Shown: one piece after another, positions 1 to 7,560 of the stretch | Layout of the letters: each line of letters opens with the position of its first letter | Position numbering within the stretch: position 1 is the first letter of the stretch | Assembly: GCA_009379955.1 (NCBI GenBank) | Contig: WHST01000072.1 | Location: forward strand, 1-33,572 | DNA length: 33,572 bases | Direction: 5' to 3' | DNA from: Streptosporangiales bacterium | GTDB taxonomy: Bacteria; Actinomycetota; Actinomycetes; Streptosporangiales; WHST01 | Made by a program: the position numbers and the translations under genes | Notes under the pieces: model-generated | What the model was told of the DNA's origin: nothing | Seen by the model: only the letters and a program-made list of their open reading frames with translations | The model's database searches: none

Positions 1-35
1 CACAACGTCGGCTGATCGTTTACAGTTCTGAACAC

Positions 36-76
36 GATGGCCTCGATCCCTTCTAGCCCAAGGGTTCGAGGCCATC
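36..76. terminator. Strong 16-bp hairpin, terminator-like
   Basis: Positions 36-52 pair with 60-76. There are 16 base pairs with a single mismatch (47/65) and a 7-base loop. Neither side has a T-run, which is common for terminators in high-GC actinobacteria. It could end transcription of a gene lying to the left of the window, or be a backstop for the minus-strand operon that ends at 383. The right arm resembles a tRNA T-loop, but no tRNA can be folded around it. Confidence 0.55.
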
Positions 77-140
77 CTCTCCACCACCAGCCACCACATC
101 ATCGACCGCCACGCTGCGACTTTTTCAGGTCGAAGTAGCT

Positions 141-298
141 ATGGCGACAGCAAAGCGTCCACGCCGCACCCATCACGGCAGCACCAGCACCCGGGAACCA
201 CGACCCCGAACCACGATCAGTACCGCAGCCAGCCCCCGCCGCGCGACTACCGCGTGGACGCTTTGCTGTCGTCATGGCGACAGCGAAGCGTCCACGCG
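141..298. repeat. Three copies of a 20-24 bp repeat, two forming a palindrome
   Basis: The unit CGACAGCAAAGCGTCCACGC occurs forward at 144-163 and in exact inverted form at 252-271. A third, forward copy with one change (A to G) lies at 279-298. Copies two and three form a 21-bp hairpin with one G-T mismatch and a 6-base loop (251-298). Copies one and two, extended to 24 bases with one difference (141-164 and 252-275), look like terminal inverted repeats around a 135-bp stretch without an open frame. The hairpin lies 85 bp past the RidA stop codon, so it may act as the operon terminator. A small non-autonomous element is the alternative. Confidence 0.65.
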
Positions 299-382
299 GT
301 AGGTGAACCTTCAGGGGCGGCTGGCGGGGCAGCGGGCGGGAGCGCGGGGTGGCAGGGGCGCCGGGCGGGGCGGGCGTTCGCT

Positions 383-802
383 CTAGGGGATGACGGCGGT
401 GGCTTCTATTTCCAGGAGGTGGCTCGGGTCGTAGAGGCGGGTCACTTCTACTGTCGTGGAGGCGGGCGGGGGGTCGCCGAAGAAGCGGAGGCGTTGCTCG
501 TGTACGGCGGCGTGGTGGCGCATGTCGACGAGGTAGGTCACCGTGCGGACGACGGCCTCGGGTCCCGCGCCGGCTTCGGTCAGGATGGCGCGCAGGGCGT
601 CGAGGATCACCCTCGCCTGACCCGCGGGGTCGCCGACCGCGAGCACCTCGCCGTCGGCGGCGCGGGCAGTGAGGCCGGAGACGAAGAGCAGCCTGCCGGC
701 GGCCGGGGCCAGCACCGCCTGGGCGAAGCCGGGCACGGGCACGTGGTACGAGGACACGTCGACGGGCTGCCGCGCCGCCGCCGACGATGACGGCTCAGGC
801 AT
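383..802 (-). CDS. RidA/YjgF/YER057c-family protein (RutC-like position)
   Basis: This 139-residue protein has the length and fold signature of the RidA family, whose members hydrolyse reactive enamines/imines or assist related steps in amine catabolism. The C-terminal strand (LLEIEATAVIP) and the VRTVTYLVDM segment are typical. The Arg that binds the substrate carboxylate in canonical RidA (in the PxRSCVEV segment, Arg105 in E. coli) is absent: the matching segment reads PASTTVEVTRL. It is therefore probably not a classical 2-aminoacrylate deaminase but one of the divergent Rid subfamilies. It overlaps the upstream cupin gene by 8 bp and is the last gene of the operon. RutC of the Rut pathway is also RidA-like, so a role on an aminoacrylate- or carbamate-like intermediate is plausible but inferred. 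Confidence 0.88.
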   Translation of the reverse strand: MPEPSSSAAARQPVDVSSYHVPVPGFAQAVLAPAAGRLLFVSGLTARAADGEVLAVGDPAGQARVILDALRAILTEAGAGPEAVVRTVTYLVDMRHHAAVHEQRLRFFGDPPPASTTVEVTRLYDPSHLLEIEATAVIP

Positions 803-1238
803 CGTCGCCGCCCGGGAGGAGGTGGGCGATCTCGGGGCGGTCGACGTCCTCCACGTCGGTCGGGTCGTCGAGGATGTGGAAGTCGGGGCCGGCGGGTGCG
901 TAGATCTCGATGGCGGTCGCCGTCCCGAAACCCGCGCTGCCGGCCGCGTGCGGAGTGCCCGGTGGGATGAACGCGACGTCGCCCTCGGCGAGGTAGTAGC
1001 GCCTGCCGTCGACGATCACGCGGAAGATCCCGTCGAGGACGACGTAGACGTTCTCGGCCCTCTCGTGCAGGTGGTACGGACCCATGCCGGAGTCCTGGTT
1101 GAGCACGTTGACGTGCGCGTCGACGAGGGACGCTCCGTCGTCCGGACCGACCAGGTGGTGCGCGACGCCGCGGTCGAAACGCATCGGCACCTGCCTGGCG
1201 TCGTCTCGTCTCCTGATGAACGCCTCGGCCACCGTCAT
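795..1238 (-). CDS. Small cupin-domain protein
   Basis: This is a 147-residue single-domain cupin. Motif 1 is visible as PYHLHERAENVYVVLDG (HxH plus Glu) and motif 2 as GDVAFIPPGTPHAAG, so the metal-binding residues are present. Single-domain cupins of this size act as metal-dependent dioxygenases, isomerases or small-molecule sensors, and the exact reaction cannot be told from sequence. The start is ATG at 1238, which overlaps the stop of the isochorismatase-like gene as ATGA, so the two are translationally coupled. The end overlaps the RidA gene by 8 bp. Location within the operon implies a role in the same catabolic route. Confidence 0.88.
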   Translation of the reverse strand: MTVAEAFIRRRDDARQVPMRFDRGVAHHLVGPDDGASLVDAHVNVLNQDSGMGPYHLHERAENVYVVLDGIFRVIVDGRRYYLAEGDVAFIPPGTPHAAGSAGFGTATAIEIYAPAGPDFHILDDPTDVEDVDRPEIAHLLPGGDDA

Positions 1239-1933
1239 GCCTCGTTTCCGTCACGCGACCCGGGGAGGGTCGTCAGGTACGCCGTCGCGGCCGCCACGTC
1301 GATCACGTCCGCGTACTTCTGACCGATGTCGAAGAGGTTGACCTGCTGGATCAGGTCGGCCCGGTCGAAGGTCGCCTCGGCTACGAGCCCCACGCGGAAG
1401 TTGTACGAGAACGCGTCGACCACGGTCGCGCGGATGCATCCGCTCGTCGTGCCTCCGCAGACCAGGAGCGTGTCGACCCCGAGGTCGATCAGCCACGACG
1501 ACAGCGGCGTGCCGAAGAAGATGCTGGGCTTGGTCTTCTCGACGACGAGGTCACCCTCGACCGGCCCGATCTCGGCGACGATGTCGTCGCCGACGCCGGA
1601 TGACGCGCCCGCGAGCTTCCTGCCCCAGCCGCCGGCATGGGTCGAGGTGGTACGGGGCGCGTTGCGCGAGTAGATCACCGGCACCCCGGCCGCGCGCGCG
1701 ACGGGCAGCAGCGAGGTCAGCGCGTCGATCGCCCGCCACGCGTACTCCCCCGAGCTCTTCGGGTTGCGCTTGATCGCCTCCCGGATCGGCTCCGACCTCT
1801 CACCGGTGAACGCGTACGTCACATCGACGACGAGCACCGCCGGCGACGTGCCGAGCCCGCCCGGCCTGCCGTACCCGGCCGCCCGGTACAGGTCCTGGAT
1901 GTCGTCGCCCACCGCGTCGGCCCACGCCGTCAT
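1235..1933 (-). CDS. Isochorismatase-like cysteine hydrolase (N-carbamoylsarcosine amidase/RutB type)
   Basis: This 232-residue member of the isochorismatase superfamily keeps the catalytic triad: Asp37 (VLVVDVTYAF), Lys133 (VEKTKPSIFFGT) and Cys166 in GGTTSGCIRATVVDA. The C-terminal NLFDIGQKYADV segment resembles N-carbamoylsarcosine amidase and maleamate amidohydrolase more than isochorismatase itself. Enzymes of this group cleave N-carbamoyl or amide groups, releasing ammonia and often CO2. RutB is also of this superfamily. I chose ATG 1933 over GTG 1936 because GGGAG lies 6 bases upstream. It follows the second permease gene by 12 bp and overlaps the cupin by 4 bp. Expected role: removal of a carbamoyl group after ring opening (inferred). 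Confidence 0.9.
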   Translation of the reverse strand: MTAWADAVGDDIQDLYRAAGYGRPGGLGTSPAVLVVDVTYAFTGERSEPIREAIKRNPKSSGEYAWRAIDALTSLLPVARAAGVPVIYSRNAPRTTSTHAGGWGRKLAGASSGVGDDIVAEIGPVEGDLVVEKTKPSIFFGTPLSSWLIDLGVDTLLVCGGTTSGCIRATVVDAFSYNFRVGLVAEATFDRADLIQQVNLFDIGQKYADVIDVAAATAYLTTLPGSRDGNEA

Positions 1934-1945
1934 CACACGCTCCCG

Positions 1946-2773
1946 TCAGTCGTCGTCATTGCCGTACCAGAACGTGACGCGCCGCTCGATCAGCAGGCCG
2001 ATGCCGTACAGGATCAGGCCGATCACCGACACCACGATGATCACGCCGATCACCGAGGCGGTACGCAGATCGGACTGCGCGAGCACAGCGACATAGCCGA
2101 GGCCCTTCGCCGCGACGGCCATCTCCGCCACGATCACGTTGGTCAGCGCGTAGGTGATGGCGAGCTTGAAGCCCACCATGAGTGCGGGCAACGCCGACGG
2201 GAGCCTGATCTTGAGGAACAGCAGGAACTCGCTCATCCGCAGCGACCGCCCGAGCTCGATCTGCTCCGGCTCGGTCGACGCGAGGCCGAGCATGGTCTGC
2301 ACGAGGACGAGGAAGAAGATCGCGAACGTCGCCAGCGCGATCTTGCTGCCGAGGCCGATGCCGAACCAGATGAGGAACAACGGCAGGAACGCCACCTTGG
2401 GCACGATCCGGAAGCCCAGCAGCAGCGGGTAGACGGCCCGGCGGAAGAACGGCGAGTAGAAGATCGCGACCGCGGAGAGGAAACCCACCACGGAACCCGC
2501 GACGAACCCGAGACCGATCTCCTGCGCCGTCACCAGGCCGTGCGTCCAGTACTGCCCCGCGTCCTCGGTCATCGCCTCGACGACGAGGCTCGGCGGCGGC
2601 AGCACGAACTCGGAGACTCCACCCAACCGCGGGATCAGCTCCCAGGTGACGACGACGACCGCGAAGAGCGTCAGGAAGGCTGCGACGTCGCCCAGACGGG
2701 AGCGTCCGCGCCGACCCCTCCGTACCGCCGCGTCGGGGGTGGTGTTCTCGAGCCTCAGCTCGTCGATCGACAT
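1946..2773 (-). CDS. ABC transporter permease (SsuC/TauC/ThiX type), second subunit
   Basis: This 275-residue integral membrane protein has about six hydrophobic segments. The EAA-like cytoplasmic loop (EQIELGRSLRMSEF, then LPSALPALMVGFKLA) contacts the ATPase. The N-terminal 30 or so residues are charged and cytosolic. Start ATG 2773 is chosen because GGAGG lies just upstream and a longer reading frame would run into the upstream permease gene. The gap to that gene is 16 bp. Two different permease genes plus one ATPase and one binding protein imply a heterodimeric membrane channel. Substrate is inferred from the operon, not from the permease. Confidence 0.9.
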   Translation of the reverse strand: MSIDELRLENTTPDAAVRRGRRGRSRLGDVAAFLTLFAVVVVTWELIPRLGGVSEFVLPPPSLVVEAMTEDAGQYWTHGLVTAQEIGLGFVAGSVVGFLSAVAIFYSPFFRRAVYPLLLGFRIVPKVAFLPLFLIWFGIGLGSKIALATFAIFFLVLVQTMLGLASTEPEQIELGRSLRMSEFLLFLKIRLPSALPALMVGFKLAITYALTNVIVAEMAVAAKGLGYVAVLAQSDLRTASVIGVIIVVSVIGLILYGIGLLIERRVTFWYGNDDD

Positions 2774-2789
2774 CCGATCCTCCAGCCCT

Positions 2790-3539
2790 TCAGTGGTGCC
2801 AGAACAGGAGCCGACGCTCGATGGAATGGAGCAGGAAGTACGTGCCGATGCCGAAGGCCGCGACGAACAGGATGCCGGCGATGATGAACTGGGTGTTGCT
2901 CGTCGCCACCGACTCGGCGATGCGCGACCCGATCCCGTCCCTCGGTGCAAGCACCTCGGCGAGCACCGCACCGATGAACGCCTCGGTGAGCCCGACGCGC
3001 AGGCCTGCCGCGAGGAATGGCAACGTGTACGGCATCGTCACCTTGCGCAGGATCTGCCACCTGGTGGCCTGCGAGATCCGGGCGAGCTCCAGCATCTCCC
3101 GTTCGACTCCCCTGATGCCGGCCGTGACGTTCTCGCAGACGGGGAAGAACACGAGAAGCACGATGACGAGCAGCTTGTAGAGGTCACCCAGGCCGAACCA
3201 CAGCAGGAACAACGGAATGAGGATCGCCTTCGGCATCACGTACAACGTGACGAGGAACGGGTAGACCGCCGCACGGACCCGCCGGGACGAGCTGACCACG
3301 ATCGCGGCGAGGACGCCGACGACCGCACCGATCCCGAAGCCCTCGAGCGTCACCAGGTACGTGTCGAGCATGCTCGTGAGCAGCAGGCCGAACCTGGTGC
3401 TGAGGATGCTCCACACGTCGAGAGGACTGGGCAGCAGCACGGTGTGGATGCCGGTCAGCTCGGTGACCGACCACCACACGGCGACGACCGCGACCACGAA
3501 GACGGCCGGGTCGGTGAAGCGGCGAACGTTCTGTGTCAT
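2790..3539 (-). CDS. ABC transporter permease (SsuC/TauC/ThiX type), first subunit
   Basis: This is a 249-residue permease with about six membrane segments. The EAA-like loop is clear (EMLELARISQATRWQILRK followed by MPYTLPFLAAG). It is homologous to, but clearly different from, the next permease gene. Start ATG 3539 lies 11 bp after the ATPase stop, preceded by a GGCGG-type ribosome-binding site. It forms the membrane channel with the neighbouring permease. The arrangement binding protein - ATPase - permease - permease is typical of NMT1/SsuA importers with a heterodimeric channel. Confidence 0.9.
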   Translation of the reverse strand: MTQNVRRFTDPAVFVVAVVAVWWSVTELTGIHTVLLPSPLDVWSILSTRFGLLLTSMLDTYLVTLEGFGIGAVVGVLAAIVVSSSRRVRAAVYPFLVTLYVMPKAILIPLFLLWFGLGDLYKLLVIVLLVFFPVCENVTAGIRGVEREMLELARISQATRWQILRKVTMPYTLPFLAAGLRVGLTEAFIGAVLAEVLAPRDGIGSRIAESVATSNTQFIIAGILFVAAFGIGTYFLLHSIERRLLFWHH

Positions 3540-3550
3540 GGTCGTCCGCC

Positions 3551-4339
3551 TCAGGCCCGCGACGGCGTCTCGTCGAACTGGAGGTGCTTGCGCACCCGGA
3601 GCGTCTCCTCGAGGAACGCCACGCTGTCGCGGATCGCCGGCCTCCTCGGCCGGTCGAGCGAGATCGTGATGTCCGCCACGACCCGACCGGGGTGGGCGCT
3701 CAGGACGATCACCCGATCGGACAGGAACACCGCCTCGGGAAGATGGTGCGTCACGAAGAGCACGGTCTTGTCCGTGCCCTCCCAGATGCGCAAGAGCTCG
3801 ACGTTGAGCCGGTCGCGAGTGAACTCGTCGACCGCCCCGAACGGCTCGTCCATCAGCAGGAACGCGGGATCGAGCAGCAGCGCGCGACAGATCGCCACGC
3901 GCTGCCCCATGCCGCCGGACAGCTCCCGCGGGTACGCCTTCTCGAAACCGGACAGCCCGACGAGGTCGAGCAGGGAGCGCGCACGCTCGCGGAACTCCTC
4001 ACGGCGTGCCCGCATCGCCTTGTCCTGCTGCGCACGTACCTCGTACGGGAAGAGGACGTTGTCCAATGCCGTGCGCCACTGGAACAGCACCGGTTTCTGG
4101 AACACGAAGCCGATGTCGCCGAGCGGCTCCGACACCGCGGTGCCGTCGACGACGACCTGCCCGCGCGACGGTGGGAGCAGCCCCGCCACGATGCGCAGCA
4201 GGGTGCTCTTACCGCATCCGCTCGGCCCGACGATGCTGACGAACTCACGGTCGTCGACCTGCGCCGTGATGTCGGTGAGGGCTGTGGTGAGTCGACCCTC
4301 GGCATGGAACGTGTGGGTGACGTCCTGGAGATCGATCAT
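3551..4339 (-). CDS. ABC transporter ATP-binding protein (SsuB/TauB/NrtD type)
   Basis: This 262-residue ATPase powers the importer. Walker A is GPSGCGKST (38-46), the Q-loop Gln81, the signature LSGGMGQRV (from 140), Walker B LLMDEPFGA (from 161) and the switch His in VTHHL (about 198). All catalytic parts are present and length is normal for the family. Start ATG 4339 has AAGGAG upstream. The gene sits between the binding-protein gene (54 bp away) and the first permease gene (11 bp). Family members serve sulfonate, taurine, nitrate, thiamine-precursor and similar importers, so the family does not fix the substrate. Confidence 0.94.
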   Translation of the reverse strand: MIDLQDVTHTFHAEGRLTTALTDITAQVDDREFVSIVGPSGCGKSTLLRIVAGLLPPSRGQVVVDGTAVSEPLGDIGFVFQKPVLFQWRTALDNVLFPYEVRAQQDKAMRARREEFRERARSLLDLVGLSGFEKAYPRELSGGMGQRVAICRALLLDPAFLLMDEPFGAVDEFTRDRLNVELLRIWEGTDKTVLFVTHHLPEAVFLSDRVIVLSAHPGRVVADITISLDRPRRPAIRDSVAFLEETLRVRKHLQFDETPSRA

Positions 4340-4393
4340 CTCGTCCTGCTCCTTCGTTCACGCCTCGATCGTGGGCCGCCAGGCCGTGGTCGG

Positions 4394-5542
4394 TCAGGTC
4401 AGCTGCGGCAGCAACGGGTTCTTGCGGCCCGCGACGGTCTCTAGCGCTGCCCGGCCCTTCTCGATGTCGACCTCGAACTCGCCGTCCTCGACCATGTCGA
4501 GCCCGAACGCGTCCTCTCGCTTCAGCGGCTTGTCGAGCAGGTGCTCGTTGATGAACGCGAGGGTGCGGTCGACCTTCTCCGGCACGAAGAACCCGATGCC
4601 GTGGTCGCTCGTCTCCTTGACGAGCATGAGCGACAGGTAGAGCTGCAGGTTGGCGAGATGCAGCTCCTCCGCGTTCGGCTGCGCGGCGATCTCGGGGTTG
4701 TACTTGAAGAGCGCCTTGATGGCCTCCCGCTGCCCCTTGGCGCCGTTCTCGATCGTGTACTGGTAGCCCTCGAGCGCGCCGCCGAGGAAGTTCCTCGCCA
4801 GCTCGGGATCGTCCTCCAGCACCTCTTCCGTGGTGATGATCCCGTTGCCGTAGATGCCCAGGTCCTTGGCGATCCACAACGTGTTCGGCTCGACGGGCGG
4901 CTTCTGCAGCCACCACTCCGGCAGGTTCGTGATCCAGTCGATGATCATGTCGGCCTGACCGCCGACGACCTGTGCGATGCCGGCGTCCTTGATGAAGCGC
5001 CAGCTGATGTCCTTGTCGTAGTCGAGCCCGTTCTTCGCGCAGTACGCGCGCATGACCGCGTTGTTCTCGCCCGTCGCGTTGTCCGCTCCGGTGTGCCCCA
5101 CGAGGTCGCGCGCACCGTTCACCTTCAGTCCCTTGCGCGCGAAGATCGCCGACGGGTGCGTGGTGGTCGTCGCCGCGACCTCGCGCAGCGGCAGGCCCTT
5201 CGCGATCGAGTCCATGACCGCGGACACGCCGGCCCAGCCGAACTGCGCCTCACCGCGCCCGATCCGTACCGCGGTGTCGCCGGACCCGAACCCGCGTTGC
5301 AGCTGCACCGCGAGCCCACGCTTCGCCCAATACCCCTTCTCGAGCGCGATGTAGAACGGCGCGGTCTGCCCCTTGGGGATCCAGTCGAGGATGAAGCTGA
5401 CCTGCTTGACGCCGCCCTTCTCCTCACCCGAGCCGGCGCACGACGCCAGTCCTGCGGTGACGAGGGTCGCACCCGTGAGATGAGCGGTCGCGCGGAGGAA
5501 GTCCCGCCGCGACAGGCCGGCTCTGCGCTGTGTCACTGACAT
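4394..5542 (-). CDS. ABC transporter substrate-binding lipoprotein, NMT1/THI5-like, Tat-exported
   Basis: This is a 382-residue solute-binding protein. The N-terminus has a twin-arginine signal (SRRDFLRA, residues 11-18), a hydrophobic stretch and a lipobox LASC with Cys35, so it is probably exported folded by Tat and lipid-anchored outside the membrane. The mature part begins with the NMT1/THI5-like pattern (SFILDWIPKGQTAPFYIALEKGYW). Relatives bind thiamine-precursor pyrimidines, riboflavin-like compounds, sulfonates or nitrate. Start ATG 5542 has AAGGAG 8 bases upstream. It lies 64 bp after the LLM gene and 54 bp before the ATPase gene. A nitrogen-containing ring or ureide ligand is inferred from the operon's enzymes. 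Confidence 0.92.
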   Translation of the reverse strand: MSVTQRRAGLSRRDFLRATAHLTGATLVTAGLASCAGSGEEKGGVKQVSFILDWIPKGQTAPFYIALEKGYWAKRGLAVQLQRGFGSGDTAVRIGRGEAQFGWAGVSAVMDSIAKGLPLREVAATTTTHPSAIFARKGLKVNGARDLVGHTGADNATGENNAVMRAYCAKNGLDYDKDISWRFIKDAGIAQVVGGQADMIIDWITNLPEWWLQKPPVEPNTLWIAKDLGIYGNGIITTEEVLEDDPELARNFLGGALEGYQYTIENGAKGQREAIKALFKYNPEIAAQPNAEELHLANLQLYLSLMLVKETSDHGIGFFVPEKVDRTLAFINEHLLDKPLKREDAFGLDMVEDGEFEVDIEKGRAALETVAGRKNPLLPQLT

Positions 5543-5606
5543 CTCACCATCTCCTTGCCCCCGTTCGTCATCCGTCCCCGGTTGTGTCCACGACCAGCAC
5601 CGGAGG

Positions 5607-6617
5607 TCAGAACTCCGGCAGCACCTGCTCCCCGAGTAGCGCCACCGATTCGTGCGCGTGGGGGAAGTCGACGCGGAGGTCGAAGACGATGTGCCGGACC
5701 CCGACCTCGGCGAGCTTGCGCACCTCGGCGGCGCACTCCTGCGGATTGCCCGCGATGAGCAGACCGGAGAGGTCCTCGATCGTCTCGAACCTCCCCGACG
5801 GGGGACGTAGCCACGACGTGGAGCCCTCCGCGCTCTCGGCGAGCCGGGTGACCGCGTCGCGCACGGTGTGCCTTGCTGTCACCGAGTCCTCGTGGACCAC
5901 GGTGATCGGCATGGTGACCACGTCGATGTCGCGGCCGTGCTCGCCGGCGAGCTTGCGCACCAGGCGCATGCGTTCGGCGAACATGTCCAGCGGCAGCCGC
6001 CCCGCGATCCAGCCCTCGCCGTACGTGAACGCCCGGCGCACCGCCGCGCGGCTCGTGCCCCCGTAGTAGATCGGCAGGTCCGCGGGGGGTGCCGGCTCGA
6101 TGGTCACGGCGTCCGCCTGGAAATAGGTGCCGTCGTACGTGACGGGGCCGCCGCGCAGGCCGCGGCCGAGTACGTCCATGTACTCGGTGAACAGCTCCTT
6201 GCGGTCGGCGCCGGGAACTCCGACCGAGGCCATGTCGGCCTCGCTCACCCCCAGGCCAACGCCGAGCCGCAGGCGACCTGCGGCGAGCCGGTCGAGCGTG
6301 CCGAGGTCCTGCAGCAGCTTGACCGGGTGCCGGGTCGGGGTGAGGACCGCCGTACCCAGCCCGACGGTGCTGGTGACCGAGGCGACCGACGCGAGGGTGA
6401 GCAACGGGTCGAGGAAGCAGGTGCCACCCGCCTCGAGCAACAGCCCGTGCGGCGCTGCCGCCGTGAGCCTGTCCCGCACCCACACGCAGCTGAAGCCGTA
6501 CCGCTCCGCGCTCCTGGCCAGCTCGAGGACACCGCCTACGTCGACGTCGCTGCCGAAGTGGGGCAGCAGCAGGCCGAAGGTCACCCGCGCGTCGGCGTTC
6601 CGCTCGCTGCCCGACAT
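5607..6617 (-). CDS. LLM-class flavin/F420-dependent oxidoreductase (second of two)
   Basis: This 336-residue protein has the luciferase-like TIM-barrel pattern: VTFGLLLPHFG near the start, SCVWVRDRL, then VGLGTAVLTPTRHPVKLLQDLGTLD and GRLRLGVGLG. Such enzymes use FMN with oxygen or coenzyme F420. RutA belongs to the same superfamily. Start ATG 6617 is chosen because it lies 4 bp after the alpha/beta-hydrolase stop, and a longer frame would run antiparallel-free but fully over that gene. No flavin reductase is coded in the operon, so either a distant reductase serves it or it uses F420. The first LLM gene (7561-8586) is clearly related, perhaps acting at a different step or on a different ring position. 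Confidence 0.9.
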   Translation of the reverse strand: MSGSERNADARVTFGLLLPHFGSDVDVGGVLELARSAERYGFSCVWVRDRLTAAAPHGLLLEAGGTCFLDPLLTLASVASVTSTVGLGTAVLTPTRHPVKLLQDLGTLDRLAAGRLRLGVGLGVSEADMASVGVPGADRKELFTEYMDVLGRGLRGGPVTYDGTYFQADAVTIEPAPPADLPIYYGGTSRAAVRRAFTYGEGWIAGRLPLDMFAERMRLVRKLAGEHGRDIDVVTMPITVVHEDSVTARHTVRDAVTRLAESAEGSTSWLRPPSGRFETIEDLSGLLIAGNPQECAAEVRKLAEVGVRHIVFDLRVDFPHAHESVALLGEQVLPEF

Positions 6618-6621
6618 GCCG

Positions 6622-7521
6622 TCACACCGCCCCGGCCGACCGGCCCGCGTACGTGTCGAACCAGTCGCCGGCGAGCCGCAGACACTCCTCGAACGCCGCA
6701 CCCTCGTGGACACCGTGGTGGGCGACGCCGGGCAGGACCACGAGGCCCTTCGGCTCGCACGCCCTGCCGTGCATCGACACCGCCTCGTCGACCGGGACGA
6801 GCGCGTCGTCCTCCGCGTGGACGACGAGCAGCGCCGTGCCGTCGGTGTACGGGAGGACGGACTCTGGCCGGAACTCGATGATGCGTTCCGCCGACTCGAG
6901 AGTGGTCTCGAAGCGCATCGCGGGGTGCCTCTCGAGCATCTCCTGCCGCCAGCGCACCGCCTCGGGGTCGCGGACGAGGATCTCGTCGGGATCGATCGGC
7001 TCGTCCTTGCCCTCGAGCACGCGCCGGACACGCCCTTCGTGCACGCGGGCGAGGAAGTCGAGCCATTCGTGGTGGCGACGCAGGGCGCGCATGTGCCGCT
7101 CACCGTCTCCCCAGCCGACGACGGACACCACCGCTGTGATCCGCGGGTCGACGCCGCCGAGGTAGACGGAGTTGGCGCCGCCTGTGCTCACGCCGAGCGC
7201 GACGAGACGCGAGTCGTCGACCTCGTCGCGGCTGGCCAGGTACGTCACCGCCGCGCGAAGGTCGTCGACCTGCTCGGTGGGCACGATCCGTCCCGGCATG
7301 CCCTCACTGCCGCCGAACCCGCGGTAGTCGGGCACCAGCACTGCGAAGCCCATGGCCGCGAGCCGCTCGCCCCACGCGGCGACCTGGTCCTTCACGCTGC
7401 CGAAGCCGAGGCAGTAGACGATGCCGGGCACCGGCTCACCGGCTGCACGACTCTCGGGCAGGTAGAGGTCGGCACCGATCGCCGCCCCACCCGTCGTGAA
7501 GAACCGGCACGTCTCCGCCAT
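6622..7521 (-). CDS. Alpha/beta hydrolase (dienelactone-hydrolase/X-Pro-peptidase-like)
   Basis: This is a 299-residue alpha/beta hydrolase. The nucleophile elbow is GVSTGGA with Ser112, the acid is probably Asp238 or Asp239 in VVHAEDDALVP, and the base His268 or His269 in GVAHHGVH. The YRGFGGSEGMPG segment after strand 4 is typical of cytosolic esterase-like members. There is no signal peptide. Start ATG 7521 has AAGGGA upstream, and the gap to the preceding LLM gene is 39 bp. It occupies the role that RutD, also an alpha/beta hydrolase, has in the Rut pathway, where it speeds carbamate or aminoacrylate breakdown. Ester, lactone or amide hydrolysis of a ring-opened intermediate is the likely reaction (inferred). 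Confidence 0.88.
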   Translation of the reverse strand: MAETCRFFTTGGAAIGADLYLPESRAAGEPVPGIVYCLGFGSVKDQVAAWGERLAAMGFAVLVPDYRGFGGSEGMPGRIVPTEQVDDLRAAVTYLASRDEVDDSRLVALGVSTGGANSVYLGGVDPRITAVVSVVGWGDGERHMRALRRHHEWLDFLARVHEGRVRRVLEGKDEPIDPDEILVRDPEAVRWRQEMLERHPAMRFETTLESAERIIEFRPESVLPYTDGTALLVVHAEDDALVPVDEAVSMHGRACEPKGLVVLPGVAHHGVHEGAAFEECLRLAGDWFDTYAGRSAGAV

Positions 7522-7560
7522 CGCCGGAATCCCTTCGCTCGTCGCGACTGCGCGTAGATG

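Larger units (their letters stand above)
1..382. other. Gene-free region at the left edge
   Basis: No convincing coding sequence is seen on either strand here. The only open frame of size on the plus strand starts inside the repeat at 251-298 and runs antisense to the RidA gene, so it is a shadow. The region contains a strong hairpin (36-76) and a family of short repeats (141-298), described separately. It lies downstream of the long minus-strand catabolic operon, so transcripts from that operon would end here. Confidence 0.7.

Noticed and set aside
55-76. tRNA T-loop-like sequence (GGGTTCGAGG) near the left edge
   Set aside because: The bases after the loop do not pair as a T-stem, and no acceptor or anticodon stem can be built upstream. 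The same bases form the hairpin 36-76.
1637-2884. Long plus-strand open frame rich in Arg, Asp and His
   Set aside because: It runs antisense to the permease and isochorismatase-like genes, has low-complexity composition and no recognisable domain. It is a GC-rich shadow, as are the other long antisense frames (for example 2646-4640, 16583-18154 and 21702-23237).
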